In this document: positions 42,538 through 54,500 of the stretch, piece after piece
How the letters are laid out: the number at the start of each line of letters is the position of its first letter
Numbering within the stretch: position 1 is the stretch's first letter
Position numbers and translations under genes: made by a program
Notes under the pieces: model-generated
Told to the model about the DNA's origin: nothing
Seen by the model: the letters and a program-made list of their open reading frames with translations, nothing else
Databases searched by the model: none
NCBI GenBank assembly: GCA_038373885.1
Contig: JAWZYV010013532.1
Span: 124,001-188,000 of the forward strand
Length of the DNA stretch: 64,000 nucleotides
Direction of reading: 5' to 3'
Source: Cheiracanthium punctorium
Taxonomy: Eukaryota; Arthropoda; Arachnida; Araneae; Cheiracanthiidae

Positions 42538-44710
42538 GATTAGTTTTCATTTTTCATCATGTTAAAAGAAATGGAACTTTTTGTCGCCAAGGAAACAGGA
42601 CCTTTTGTACTACCACAAATGATTGTTTTGAGAAATTTCTTCAAAAATTCTAAATCAATTAAACACAAATCAGTACTTTATAAAATTAAATACTTTATTT
42701 GTATAGTCTAAAGTATAAAATACTAATAGTTGAAATTAATAATAAAAACAAATACAGTTGAGACATTTATAGGAATGACACTAAGTAATAAATATTTTAC
42801 GTAATTAGGTTATATAACATTAAAATATTTGTATGCCTGTATAAAAATTTACAATTGAAGCGAGTATGTATTCGCAAATAAATACACACAAAAATATAGT
42901 TACAAAAATTTTAAATATATATATAACTTCAATACCTAGCTTATGAATTCATGCTCTGTCATAACACACTGAAAGCTTAAATTAATAATTTAAATTTTAT
43001 ATTTTCAGCAAAAACCCTTATTTTATGAAATGAAAGATGAAAATTTGACTAAATTTTACATAATTTTATATGTAACTGCTTGAGTTTGTGTTATATACAT
43101 AAATGCATGTAATGATACAATGTTATATACACTGAATAAAATGAGAAGACCGTGATGATGGACATTATTATAATCTATTTACAGTGCCTTGAAATTTGGA
43201 TTTATGTCAACAAAAAGATCATCATCAAGGCTTTTTGTGAGAAATTCTATAAATAATATAGAGTTTGTTACCCTGTAGAGAAATACAGGTTAAGTTAGAA
43301 GGCTCAGATATTTCATATTAATTTTGGAATATATCTGAACATTCTATCTTCACTTAGGTGAAAACAGGCCAAACAAAAATTTAAAAGCATGACTCTAATG
43401 ATAATAAGCCTGTGCAAGTTACAGTACAACAACCAGAAGTTACTCAGTTTTTAAGATATTAAACCTTATCACGACATTTTCATTATCTGTGAGTGGATAT
43501 AAAAAGATCAGAGGTGTGGCATGACCATTAAAAAGGCAGAAGATATTTTATATATTTGCTTAATACACATGAATACAAAACAGACCCTCTTTAATAACCA
43601 AGTTTTGTTAAATCTTACACCAGTTGCTTAATACTAGGAAATATAATTATTTTAAAAAGTATGCTAAAGAGATAGTTTGGTTCAATTTTTAAGGGGAAGC
43701 AGAGTTCCCATCCCATTTATGTATGCTACACCTCTGATTTATATCAAGAAAAAAGCAACTATTTAACTTTCTTTCAAAATTAAAGAAAAACATTGACTAT
43801 ACACATAGTTTTATTACCGTAAGGTAGGGAAAAGAGGTGCACAGTCAAAAATTAGAAAAGTATGCCTGTGAAAATTAGTCACTGTCACAATTCAACTTGT
43901 TGGAAAGTTGCAGCCATTTTTATTTCTACTATCACTGCTGAAAAAATCAGGCAAGTTTTGCTTTTTTTTTTATTTAAGCAAGAAATTATCTCAGCCAATA
44001 ATCAATATATCTCTGCTTTAATTCAAAGCTTAAACTTTCTTACTTACATGCATGTAACACCTTTTATTCTGTTGATAAATTTTGCACAACTTTTATGTTA
44101 GGATTTAAAGACTTCTTGGAAGAGGGAGGGGGGGGGGGGTTAAATGGGACTTGTTTGACTAAGGTAAAACGAGACAGTTTATGGCATGTAAAACATATGG
44201 CTTATGGATGCACAGAAAGAACAATGACACAATTATCAATTACAGTAGACTTCTAATCTTATTCCATCAATTCTGAAATCATTTTAGAATTTCTGAAATT
44301 CTGAAATCATTTTAGTAATGTTTACCATTTAATTTCATGTTATTTTATTATTTGCAATTCGTTAAATCTTATTCAGCAAAGAATTTTGCAGCTCTTAAAT
44401 CAGAATGTCAATGATTTAAATCAATTGATTAAAAAAAAAATAATAATGTGCTAATCAAGGAGGCTTTGGGTTTTGTGCAATAATACTTGGTGCTTTTTTA
44501 AAAATCATTAAAAGAACATAGTTTAAAACGTTATAGAGTAAATAAATTCATATTTAAATTTCTGAAAAAATATACCCTTTTTCCTTAGTCAACCAAATTT
44601 TCAAAAATAGTTCCGTAGAATCTATGGATAATTGATAGTAGATTGCATCTCTGCTAGTGTAAGACAAAGTTCTTATTTTAGTTTTGTGAATAGCTAATGA
44701 ATTTTTCGGG

Positions 44711-44744
<34 letters not shown>

Positions 44745-46301
44745 AGTTTAAAAGAAATAAATTAATCATGTTGTGAATTTCACATATTATTAAAACTACA
44801 TTTTATACATGAAATTGACATAAGAAATTTGGCTTGTAATCTAATACTTTCTGGAATGTGATGAAGTTCAGTGTTATTTAGTGCAATGATTTTGAACTCA
44901 AATCAATAATGTTCACCCATAAATGAAATATGTGAAAAAGATATTCTAATAAGAAAATATGAAAGTCTATAATACTGTATGTGAAGGTTTGATGCATGTT
45001 TGAATAACAAAAAAGTGCTTTTACTCGAAATTTTATCCCCCTTTCTCTGTGGTTGTCTCTCCTTAAGTGAGAATAAATTTCATCTCAATTATATCAGAGT
45101 TAAACAGTACAGAACAAGCACCAAGTGTTGAATTGATCTTCTGCTTTCTGATGAATGAAACAGACTGAATTTAACTTTGAGGACATTAGCTGAAAGGATT
45201 TAAAAACTGGGTTAAAACTGGTCACAGAAACCCGGCGACGCCCATTGCAGATTCTTGAGGTCTGCAGACTATTTCTGTGTTCATTTGGTTGCCCTGCTGC
45301 CTATTATTCCATGATACTGTCATATGCGCTGTGTCCACAGACTATGGTAGCACGTAAAGCTCCTTTAACATGCCGCTTCAGTCATGCTTGCACATGCAAA
45401 CTGTGACTGAATTGAAAATTTGCAATTCAGATTCGCGCAAAGCCTGATTTTTCATCATTTGCATAGAATTTACTCGTTTTGGATGCATTGATATCGCCGT
45501 TCGATTCAGTAATTTCATATGCAATCTTTTCCTATCCCTTTTGCTAATAATCGTACTTTCATTCATTAAATGCTATTGTATTAGCTTTTACATCAACAAT
45601 TAAAATTACTACATATTTTTTGTAAATAAAATATTTCTTGTTAAAGCATGATATCAACGACTGCATCCAGTGATTTAATAGGCAATCTTTCTCCATCTTT
45701 TTTCTGAATATTCATAGTTTTGTTTATTGCAAGCCATTATGCTAACATTTGTATCAATAGTTAAACTTACTACATATTTTTAATAAATAACGATTATTTT
45801 GCCAAAATATTTTTTAATCTTTCGTATGAGTTTTTATTTTTCAACCAAGAGTAACTTGCAGACTATTTTTGTATCTATAAATCCGTGTTGCAGACTGATA
45901 GAGAAAATTTTGCAACTGGGCATATATGACTGGTAAATAACATTTTCGTATAAGTCAATAATTTGTCTAGCAAAAACTACTGAAGACACTACTACTCATA
46001 CAAAATTTGGCAAGTATATGAGGTTTGTGATATAGGTACTTAATAAGATGGGTTTTTCTAAATTTCACAACTTATGGGAAGCAGAAGAGGAACCACAAAC
46101 ACTTCTCACACACCTCTCCCTACCTCTAAAAAAAATAAAATGTTGTAAAATTCTTGCTGTACAACGAAACACACTCAAAAACCTAAAAATCAATTTCAGG
46201 ACATTTTGAAATTCACTCACCATCAAGGGTGAGTAGCTACTTTTCCTTTTTCACTTATTGTTCATGAAAGAAAAAGTTACACCGGAATTCTTGTATTAAA
46301 A
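42538..46301. other. Intergenic AT-rich DNA
   Basis: No gene is seen. It holds a poly(A) run at 44710-44743, a G-run at about 44130-44140, and the two-copy repeat at 45489-45800. Confidence 0.45.
45489..45800. repeat. Diverged two-copy tandem repeat, period 160 bp
   Basis: TGATATC starts a copy at 45489 and another at 45649. Both continue with ..CAGT.ATTT…..GCAATCTTT..C.ATC, then …AT.GTA.TA…..T..CATCAA.A.TTAAA.TTACTACATATTTTT. Confidence 0.65.
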
Positions 46302-46582
46302 CAGGGTTGCCATTCAATTTCTAAAAAAAAATTCCCTGACTTTTCCAGGTTTTCCAGACTATCATGTGGTAAAAATCCAGACTATTTTTTATGTTTATGA
46401 TGTCAACTTTGTATATTTTCTTTGATATTTTTAGCTTCCCAAAGTAAGGTTAAACGTTGTTTGTTTACAAACACTGATTTTCCAGTCCAAATTACATGAT
46501 TTTCCAGGTTTTGGGATAAAATTTGCAATTTTCCCTGACTTTTCCAAGTTTTCCCTGTTCTCCCTGACCAGTGGCAACCCTG
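46302..46582. mobile_element. MITE with CAGGGTTGCCA ends, 281 bp
   Basis: CAGGGTTGCCA at the left is the inverse of TGGCAACCCTG at the right. The interior repeats (T)CCCTGACTTTTCCA(G/A)GTTTTCC several times. Ends of this kind are common in hAT-like MITEs, but no 8-bp flank match was found. Confidence 0.65.
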
Positions 46583-46767
46583 TAAAATGTACAAAAACCC
46601 AAATCCGATCATTTAGGCACAACTTTTATGTAATTACGTATTACAAATTTGTTTGAATTTAATGTAAAAAAAACATAGCTTTGTGTTACGTCTAATAAGA
46701 CAAATTTGTTTCTTTAAAGGAACCTCCATGAAAATAAAGTTAATTTTATTTTAATATGATTTTTATT

Positions 46768-47039
46768 AGTGATGCAACAGATATCCAGCAAACATACTGC
46801 ATCCAGCCTATCCGGCCAATATGCCAGATAATTGGCAGTCGTCAGCCAATAGCCAGATATTAAAAATATCTGGCAGTACATCCGGCCTTAAATTATATAC
46901 TTTAAATAATATAAATAACCATAATAAATGAATAAATTCTAAAAAATGCAATAATAAAAAATGAGAAAATCAAAATATCCGGCTGAAAGTTTGGCCGGAT
47001 ATTCGGTATCTGGCCAAATTGATATCCATTGAATCACTA
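46768..47039. mobile_element. hAT-type MITE, 272 bp, perfect 8-bp target duplication
   Basis: TAGTGATGCAACAGATATCC at the left pairs imperfectly with GATATCCATTGAATCACTA at the right. Both subterminal regions are packed with ATCCGGC/GCCGGAT/ATCTGGC repeats. ATTTTTAT flanks both sides (46760-46767, 47040-47047). Related fragments occur at 57130-57250 and 59160-59274. Confidence 0.85.
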
Positions 47040-47047
47040 ATTTTTAT

Positions 47048-48498
47048 ACATAATTTTATGATTCCACAAATTGAAAATTTCCCTAGAACACTTTAAATTA
47101 CATGAAACTTTTGATACACTTTAAAATTTTTGACTTATTATTGTATCAATATATTTTTAAAGATTAAACATGTTCACTTTATATAATATCTGTGTGAACT
47201 GAGAGCTTGACAAGGCAGAACAGAAATGGAATACAATAAAAAATACTTAAAAGTAGGTGACTTAGAATACAGAAATATTCTGATCAAATATTAAAATTTT
47301 TAAAATATGGAAAAAAAATATTTTGTTACATTATCAATTCAGATAAAAAATAATTCAATTAGACGCATGCATACTGGAAGTCTCGGCAACTCCACAGTGC
47401 AGTGTGTGGGAGGGAGGTTAGAAGAGCTGCAAAGTAATGAATTATTTATTAAATTAAATTAAATATTTTCTAATTCTTGTTTTCATTTTCACGAGTGCAA
47501 CACAATATAAGAGCTAAAGATTTGCTTTTAGCACCTTATACAGGGTATGCCGAAGAACACACCTGAGTCTAGCAGCGACTCGTGAATTATTTTAGTGGAC
47601 GGGGGGGGGGGAAATAGTCAGTTCCAATCAGTTTAAAAAGTATGCACATAGCATAAATATTTAAAGTTTTTCAAACAAAAAATGATTATTAAAGATATTA
47701 GATAGTTTCTATTTCTACAGTCTAATAATTTAACCATGTTACTCTTAGAAAAGTTGTTTTACTTTTACTACTGTTAACCGAAAACCCATTTTCCAAATAC
47801 TTTTCATTTTTCTTTATTATTTATATTTTTTGCAGCTAATCACTTATAATATATCAAAACCTAATCATTATTTTAAAATCAGTCATTAAAATTAAAAAAA
47901 CTTGCACACTGAATTTTGTAAATCAGGAAAATAAATTAGTAATATATTCATTATAAAGTAAAATATCTGCCAAGAAAGTTCATGCAAATGAAAAATGATT
48001 TCTTACTGAGCAGGTAACTTTGCATTGGTAAAATCTGCCCTGCTGTGGTAAAAAAGACCATTCTGGTGCCCAAAAGACTGCACCAAATAAACCATTCTGA
48101 AGCAAAGTGAGCCAAGCTTCAGCATATCTTTTGTGCTAAAAAGCCAATATGCCAACAGCATTCGTAGAGAAAGATGACAAAGTTGGGGTCAGTGATGAGC
48201 TTGCCTGTGTATGCTCGAAATAGGGGGGAAAATATAATGCCATTCTTCTAACTGATAATTTTTAACTAGTGTAAAATTAATGTAATTTTTTGATAAAAGC
48301 TAATTATGAAAATAACTGAATTTTCTAAATAGAAAGCAAATAGTTAAATATGCTATATAATAGAAAAAGTTTCTGAAATACAAGGTAAGGCCAGGCTCTT
48401 CTGGACCCTAATGACAAGTCGCCACTGCCTGGGTCTATAGATAAAAGCCCCACACTTAACTCCCTCTCACACACAGTCTGATAAATTATATAAATTAT
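47048..48498. other. Intergenic AT-rich DNA, nothing recognised
   Basis: A G-run lies at 47600-47611. No gene or element end could be supported. Confidence 0.45.
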
Positions 48499-48500
48499 TA

Positions 48501-50472
48501 CAGTGCAGGACCAATTAACCGGAATCTAGAAAGCCGGAAAAAATAAAGATAGGCCGGGAATAGTTTTTCTTCTATCTGATAGATGGCGCCACCAAATTTT
48601 CAACCACAAAAACTTAATGAGAATAGACTCTGAATAGTTTCTCTCTAGAATTGTATTGTAAGTAGAACCTCTCAAATCCGGCCTCCCAAATAATAATAAA
48701 TCGGTATTAACAACAAAAAAAATTCTTTTTTGTATCTCCTCAAAATGCAAATAGATGACAGCACCAAACATAATGATGACTTCAAGACATTTTATGCTTT
48801 TTTTTTTTTTTCCACAGTTTTTATTTATTTTACTCATAGAAGGTTTTATATTCACTGCATCAAATCCCAAAGATGTATGTGCACTTTTGAGGCAGATGGA
48901 TACGATATTTTCTTCCGCCACCCCTTTGTACTGGCCGTTCCTTTAGCATTGTGTAATCTGTTTCGGGGTGGGTTTGCTTGCCAATTCATTTCTAGTGAAT
49001 TAAAGTTTGCAATTTCATTATAATACTAAAACCAGAAACATTATTCTTGTTAATAGAATAGTGTCACAGGTTCTAACATTTAAAAAAAAAAAGCATAATT
49101 ATAAAAAAAAACAGTCTTTTAGTGGTGGCATGCCCAGCAGACTATCACTTCAAAAACAAAACAAAGGAATCTATGAAGGCAAAAGCAGATGATAAGATCA
49201 TATCCACCTGCGTCAAAAGCGCAAACACATTTGCAGAATCCGAAGCAGGCCAGAATGTTTGCTGTTAAAATGAAAGAGCGAAAAATGTAAAGGAGAGGAG
49301 GGGGAGAGAGTTAAATAAACACTTGGGCCGGAAGCAAGTTGATTACGTAATATGACTATATGAGCAGACAGGGAGTTGTTTGTTTTAGGCCTTGAATGCT
49401 GTGTGATGATGTTTTATTTTTTTCTGATATTTATTGCATTTGGGTTTATTTTAAGAGTTATCAGCGTTTCTTGAACATGCCAATTAATTGTATGTTTTAC
49501 TGTAATAATAAATTATAAAAGGGTATTTGTTCAGCATTAAACGATATACATAAACGATACACATTAGGAGCGTATTTAAGAAGGGGGCAGAGGCTGGCCG
49601 CGCCCCCTCCGAAAATATAAAGCAATTATTATAAAACATGTATTTTAAAACATTTATATTAACTCAACTATCATTAAAATACCGGATCGCTCCCCCCCCC
49701 CCCCAAATGGAAACTATACATACTACTGATATGTATAGATGAGGGTGCTTTTGCAGCACTTTTTATAGTTGATATTACAGAGTTTCTATAATCCGGAAAT
49801 TTCTGTAATCCAGAATCGGTAAAGTCCCAGCGATTCCGGATTTGAGAAGTTCTACTTAATCATGAGCGGCACCACGTGCAAATTATGATTCAAATGATAC
49901 AGTTCAGTTCGTAGGCCACAATATAAATTCTTAGCTTGCGTAAATTTCAGATTAGATTAAAGTTTTACAGTCCAATTTATTGTTTAGTGTAATTATGATT
50001 TATATTATAAAATAAATTAAATATCGGAACTGCAAGCCGAAAACTAATTTGAAACAGTTAAAAGTACATGAAATGTTTAATAAAAAAATTAGTTCTGCTT
50101 AATTCAGTTATTATTATTATTTTTTTAAAGCAATCTTTAAATATCTTTTTTCTGGGGAGCGGGGGGGGGGGGGGGTGCATGTTAGTAGAGAAAAATTTTG
50201 TCATTTTTTTTATTGTTATATGATTGAAACTACTAAATAATACACAGGTAAGGTTTTTTTTTATTTATTTAAATGTAATTTTAAGGTACATTTATCTGCC
50301 ATGTTATGTTTTTGTTATAGATTGCTCCAGATATTACATAGGTTGTATACAAAACTTTTAAATATGAAAACTGCAAATAAAGGGTGCTACCGGTCGATTC
50401 CAGAAAACCGGAAAATTCAGTTATCCGTAAAGGGTTGGGTAAAACTGATTCCGGATAATTGGTCCTGTACTG
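48501..50472. mobile_element. pogo/Tigger-type element, 1.97 kb (outer)
   Basis: CAGTGCAGGACCAATTAACC at the left is matched by the inverse of the right end (CAGTACAGGACCAATTATCC), both followed by GGAATC. TA flanks each side (48499-48500, 50473-50474). Ends of the CAGT..AGG…TTATCCGG type are characteristic of pogo/Tigger elements. No intact transposase frame was found. It contains another element of similar type at 48661-49856. Confidence 0.78.
48661..49856. mobile_element. pogo/Tigger-like element, 1.2 kb (inner, nested)
   Basis: AGTAGAACCTCTCAAATCCGG at the left is the near inverse of CCGGATTTGAGAAGTTCTACT at the right. TA flanks both sides (48659-48660, 49857-49858). It sits inside the outer element and is therefore younger. 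The interior contains low-complexity T- and C-runs (48801-48811, 49694-49704) but no transposase. TTTCTATAATCCGG at about 49781 may be a third related end. Confidence 0.72.
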
Positions 50473-50504
50473 TAATAACAATCCTTCTAATATAATGCTT
50501 ATAT

Positions 50505-50724
50505 CAGAGTTTCTCAAACTGTGGGCTGCACAATCCCAATTAAATTAAACTCAATTATTGTGAGTTAAACTTAATGACCAAAAACTGCAAAAGTATATTA
50601 CAGTCCAAGTGAAGAAACTGAGTTTCACTGACATGTGTATTGAATTTGAGCAATGCTTATGGGGTCCTACCAAATTTTTGTAAATATTATGGGGTACCTA
50701 CATCAAAAAGTTTGAGAAACCCTG
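50505..50724. mobile_element. hAT-type MITE, 220 bp, perfect 8-bp target duplication
   Basis: CAGAGTTTCTCAAACTGTGG at the left and AAGTTTGAGAAACCCTG at the right are inverses over 17 bp with one or two changes. GCTTATAT flanks both sides (50497-50504, 50725-50732). It lies 32 bp from the outer pogo-type element. Confidence 0.88.
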
Positions 50725-50732
50725 GCTTATAT

Positions 50733-51446
50733 GCTTATGATAAAATAAACATCATTGCTAATATTTAATTGCATGTTCAGCAAATAACTGAACATGCACT
50801 TAAGTCATTTTAAATTTACACATATCTAAACAATCAATGCAGATGAGTTATTTAAGCTTCAGTTTCATTTTTTAATTTTTGGGTTTTGAATCTTTTCACA
50901 AATTATTATTGATCGTTTTGTTTCATAAACACAGAGATCATACACAATTAATGGGTTCTCCAAAAATATATTGTGTGGAGAATAAAAGGGCTTAAACTTT
51001 TGTGGCATACTACTGATTCATAAGATTTGAAGCTTTTAAGAACAAAAACTTGGAACAGGGTAAAAAAAAAAAAAAAAAAAGTGAACAATATCAAAATATA
51101 CCATTATAGAAAAATTAAAATGATGAAAATGTATCACATGAATAGCAGACTGCCTTTTTTAGTATTAATAACACATTAAATAGTTATTTACTGTTATTTT
51201 TACCACAAATTTTCAATAAATTACACCTCAGTACAATACTTATTAACAGGATTTATGTACTAATATTATTTATGTACACATTTAGTCAATTAATGAATAA
51301 CAAGCACAACAGCACAATCATTCATGTTACATTTCATGTATACAAATAATGGACACATATGTTGAATTAAAAAAAAAGACAATATATTATGGGAAATATG
51401 TCACATAGTTCTATAAATAAATTTTAAAAAATAAAAAATACACACA
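50733..51446. other. Region downstream of the POGLUT1 stop, probable 3' UTR and intergenic
   Basis: AT-rich, with a poly(A) run at 51064-51080. The 3' UTR of POGLUT1 (minus strand) should occupy the part nearest 51446. I could not fix its polyadenylation site. Confidence 0.4.
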
Positions 51447-51591
51447 TTAAGATTTCCTAGGAGTAATTAATTTAAATTTACTGTTTCTTTCTGGCCTATA
51501 TTTTAACAGCTTTGAATATTGAAGTAGCAAATGCTTCCAGTAACAAAATATATCTTCCATTTTCAAATGATTAGAGATGAAATTATAACCC
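51447..51591 (-). CDS. POGLUT1: POGLUT1 last coding exon
   Basis: Acceptor …ACTTTCAG, then GGGTTATAAT. The frame continues the preceding exon's AG. It encodes [34 protein letters not shown] and a basic tail, with stop codon TAA at 51447-51449. It corresponds to the C-terminal helix region of the family (…FI.NHL…D…CYW..LL..Y). No KDEL-type tetrapeptide is present. Confidence 0.9.
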
Positions 51592-54500
51592 CTGAAAGTT
51601 AATTATGAACATTAGTATGTTATTCTTCAGCGAATGATACATAAACTAAATTAAAATGCAAATTATGAAAACAAACCTTTCAGCTATTGATTTTGCTAAA
51701 CTGTCATTTTCAATAGCAAAATTTAAAAGGTCCCTAAAAAAGAAATTTAAAAAATGCAAAAATTTCACAATAACACACAGTTAATAAAACTGACAAAAGC
51801 ATTCTTAACACATTATCCAAAAGATTAATAATAATTTTTTGTGTGTGTGTTATGGCAAGCCTTGGGGAGAAGAGGAGGGCTGCCTAGGGCAGATGACAAA
51901 ATAATAAAAAGCAATAGAATTAATTTAATAATGGTGATAAACAGTGAAACTCAAAATTACAAGATACAAACTTAAAAATTAAATAAATAAAATGCAATTT
52001 TAAAATTTGTGATAGTTATACCAGATGTTATGTCGGCTTCTTGAAGTAACTTAAAGTTACTCTAGAAGGAAACAAACACCGACTTTTAACAATTAACAAA
52101 GAATTAAAAGATTAGGGATTACTGATGCGTATTGCATCTAAGCTGAAATAAGACTGACCAACCAAAAGCATTTTTGTTTTTAAATTTTCCTACAACCCAA
52201 AGACAAATACATTTTAATAAATTTTTATTTCACACCATTGGATTCCAACAAAAAGCACAGTTGATTATAATTTAAAAATTAACTATATTTCAGCTAGGCA
52301 GAACATGCTCATACGTGTTATATTTTTAAATATTTATAATGTTAGATAAGAAAATGAAAATTCGAATAAAGCAATTCCTACAACTATACAAGAATAAAAG
52401 TAATTACAGTGGAACTCCGATCTATTGTTCCTGCATTCATCGTTTTCCTGTATTGATCGTTTTATTTCTACAGTCCCTGCACAGGTTGTATTTAAATAAC
52501 GTCAACGAAACCCGCATTCATCATTCGTCAAAAAATCCTTTTCCCGCTTTCATCGTTGTAAAATATTTCTCCTGACCGAAGTGAAATCGATATACAGATG
52601 AATCCATATGTCATACAAACTTAAATATTTTCTGGTATGATTTCTTGGGTTGATGGTGGCATAGATGAAGAGTTGTTACATGAAGCAGAGCATGTGGTGT
52701 GAAATTTGGCGATTATATTTCCTTTGATATAGACGTAGCGACGTATCTTAAGAATCGAAGAAATGTGTGGTGATACAAAAAATAAAACTATTGGCAAAGA
52801 AGCGGAGAATAATGTTCATGCTGATGAGCCTGATCCTACATTAGTGCCAAGTTTATCGGGCACAAATACAGTATTTGAAATTGTATGAACTTTTATGTAC
52901 AAACATGAAAACACGGAAAAGGCAGGAAAAAATATTGTAAATCTTTAAAATTTTCGTTTAATTAAAAAAAGTAAGGAAAAACAGAGTGTAAAATTACTGA
53001 TTTTTTAGAAATAAATATCACTTAATTTTCTACAACCCTAATTTGTTTCTTTTTCAGTTTGGTTACAAATTTAGTATTTTTGGTAAACTGTATATATCGT
53101 GTGCTTTCATAAACATTATTTTCTTTGTATTTTGACTTTAACCCGCATTCGTCGTTTTCCCGCATGCATCGTTTTTTTCTACGCACCCCTTGAAAAACGA
53201 TAGATCGGGGTTCTACTGTATGACAATTTTTGCTAGTAAGTGGTGGATTTGCATGATTCACATTAATCATATAATGAAAGTCATGAGCAAAACATCATGC
53301 TATAGATTCATTATGCTATCATTCATCTTGCTATAAATTCATAAAACATCATTACCATAGATGAGAAACATTTTTAAAAAATATCGCATACCTACAGAGG
53401 AAGAAATAAAAGCAAGTTCACTTAATGCAGTAGATTTGGTAAATTGTAGTACCTGGGATAGTAAATCAAACACTTAAAAAGATACATGTGCTTACTTTAA
53501 TTTTTTGCATTATTAAAATTTGTATGATTATTTTGAATTTGTATGATTAGAAAAGAAATTATAATAAAATTAGTAACATGTAAAATGTTTATAGATTATG
53601 AACTGTTTATTAAATAGATTTTTCTTCTTATGGTAACATTTTTATAGACATATTCACAAATAATCTTTAAGAAAATTTTGACAAAATTTATAATAACATA
53701 ATACATAATAAATCACTTCACTGAAGGTATTAGTAGCACTGTATAGTTCTGGGAAATGTACAGCTGATAATTTTGTATTTTCGACATAACAGTCAAAATA
53801 TGCCACTGCAACTTTTATTCGGGGAAAATATTTTTATGATTTTTTCTTCTTCAAAATGGAAGTTGTGACTATTACCTGAGTAAACACAGTAGTTATTTAC
53901 AAAACTGAAATAGGAAATTTAGATTACACCTGCGACTACCAAATGCTGATGTGTGATCATCAGCGGTTATGTTAATTTTGCAAAAACATCTCATTACAAT
54001 CATACAAATAATTTTTTAACAAAATTAACAGAAACTCAGAGAAATGAAATATATTAATTATTTTAGAAAATTTTTGCAACAATCAAATAAAAAGTTAAAC
54101 ATAATACTTACTCTATGTTAGCTAGATCTTTATTTACAGGTATATAATGAACCCAAGGTTTTAAATTAGAATAGAAGAATTCTAACCATTCATTTCCAAC
54201 ATGGAAAACTAGTGATTTACACAGAAAAAGATGCTTTAGTCTGAAACTAGCAGCTACTCCTCTGAAATTAAATAAGTATTTATACTCGCAGTGGTCTTCT
54301 AAAGATATTTCTTTAGCAGGAGGTGCTCCCAGAGTATCCTACAAAGATCAATTAATGGTGTTAAAAAAGAAAATAATAGCAGTTATACATAGAGTAGATA
54401 ATACTAATGTAATTTGATGAAGATCTATATCCATTTTTTCTCCCTTGAGGCAATAATGTTTTGCTTTGTTTTCATTAATATTAACAGAATTTTCAAATCT

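Noticed and set aside
48730..49023. 97-residue frame inside the pogo-type elements
   Set aside because: Low-complexity Phe-rich segment and no transposase motif.
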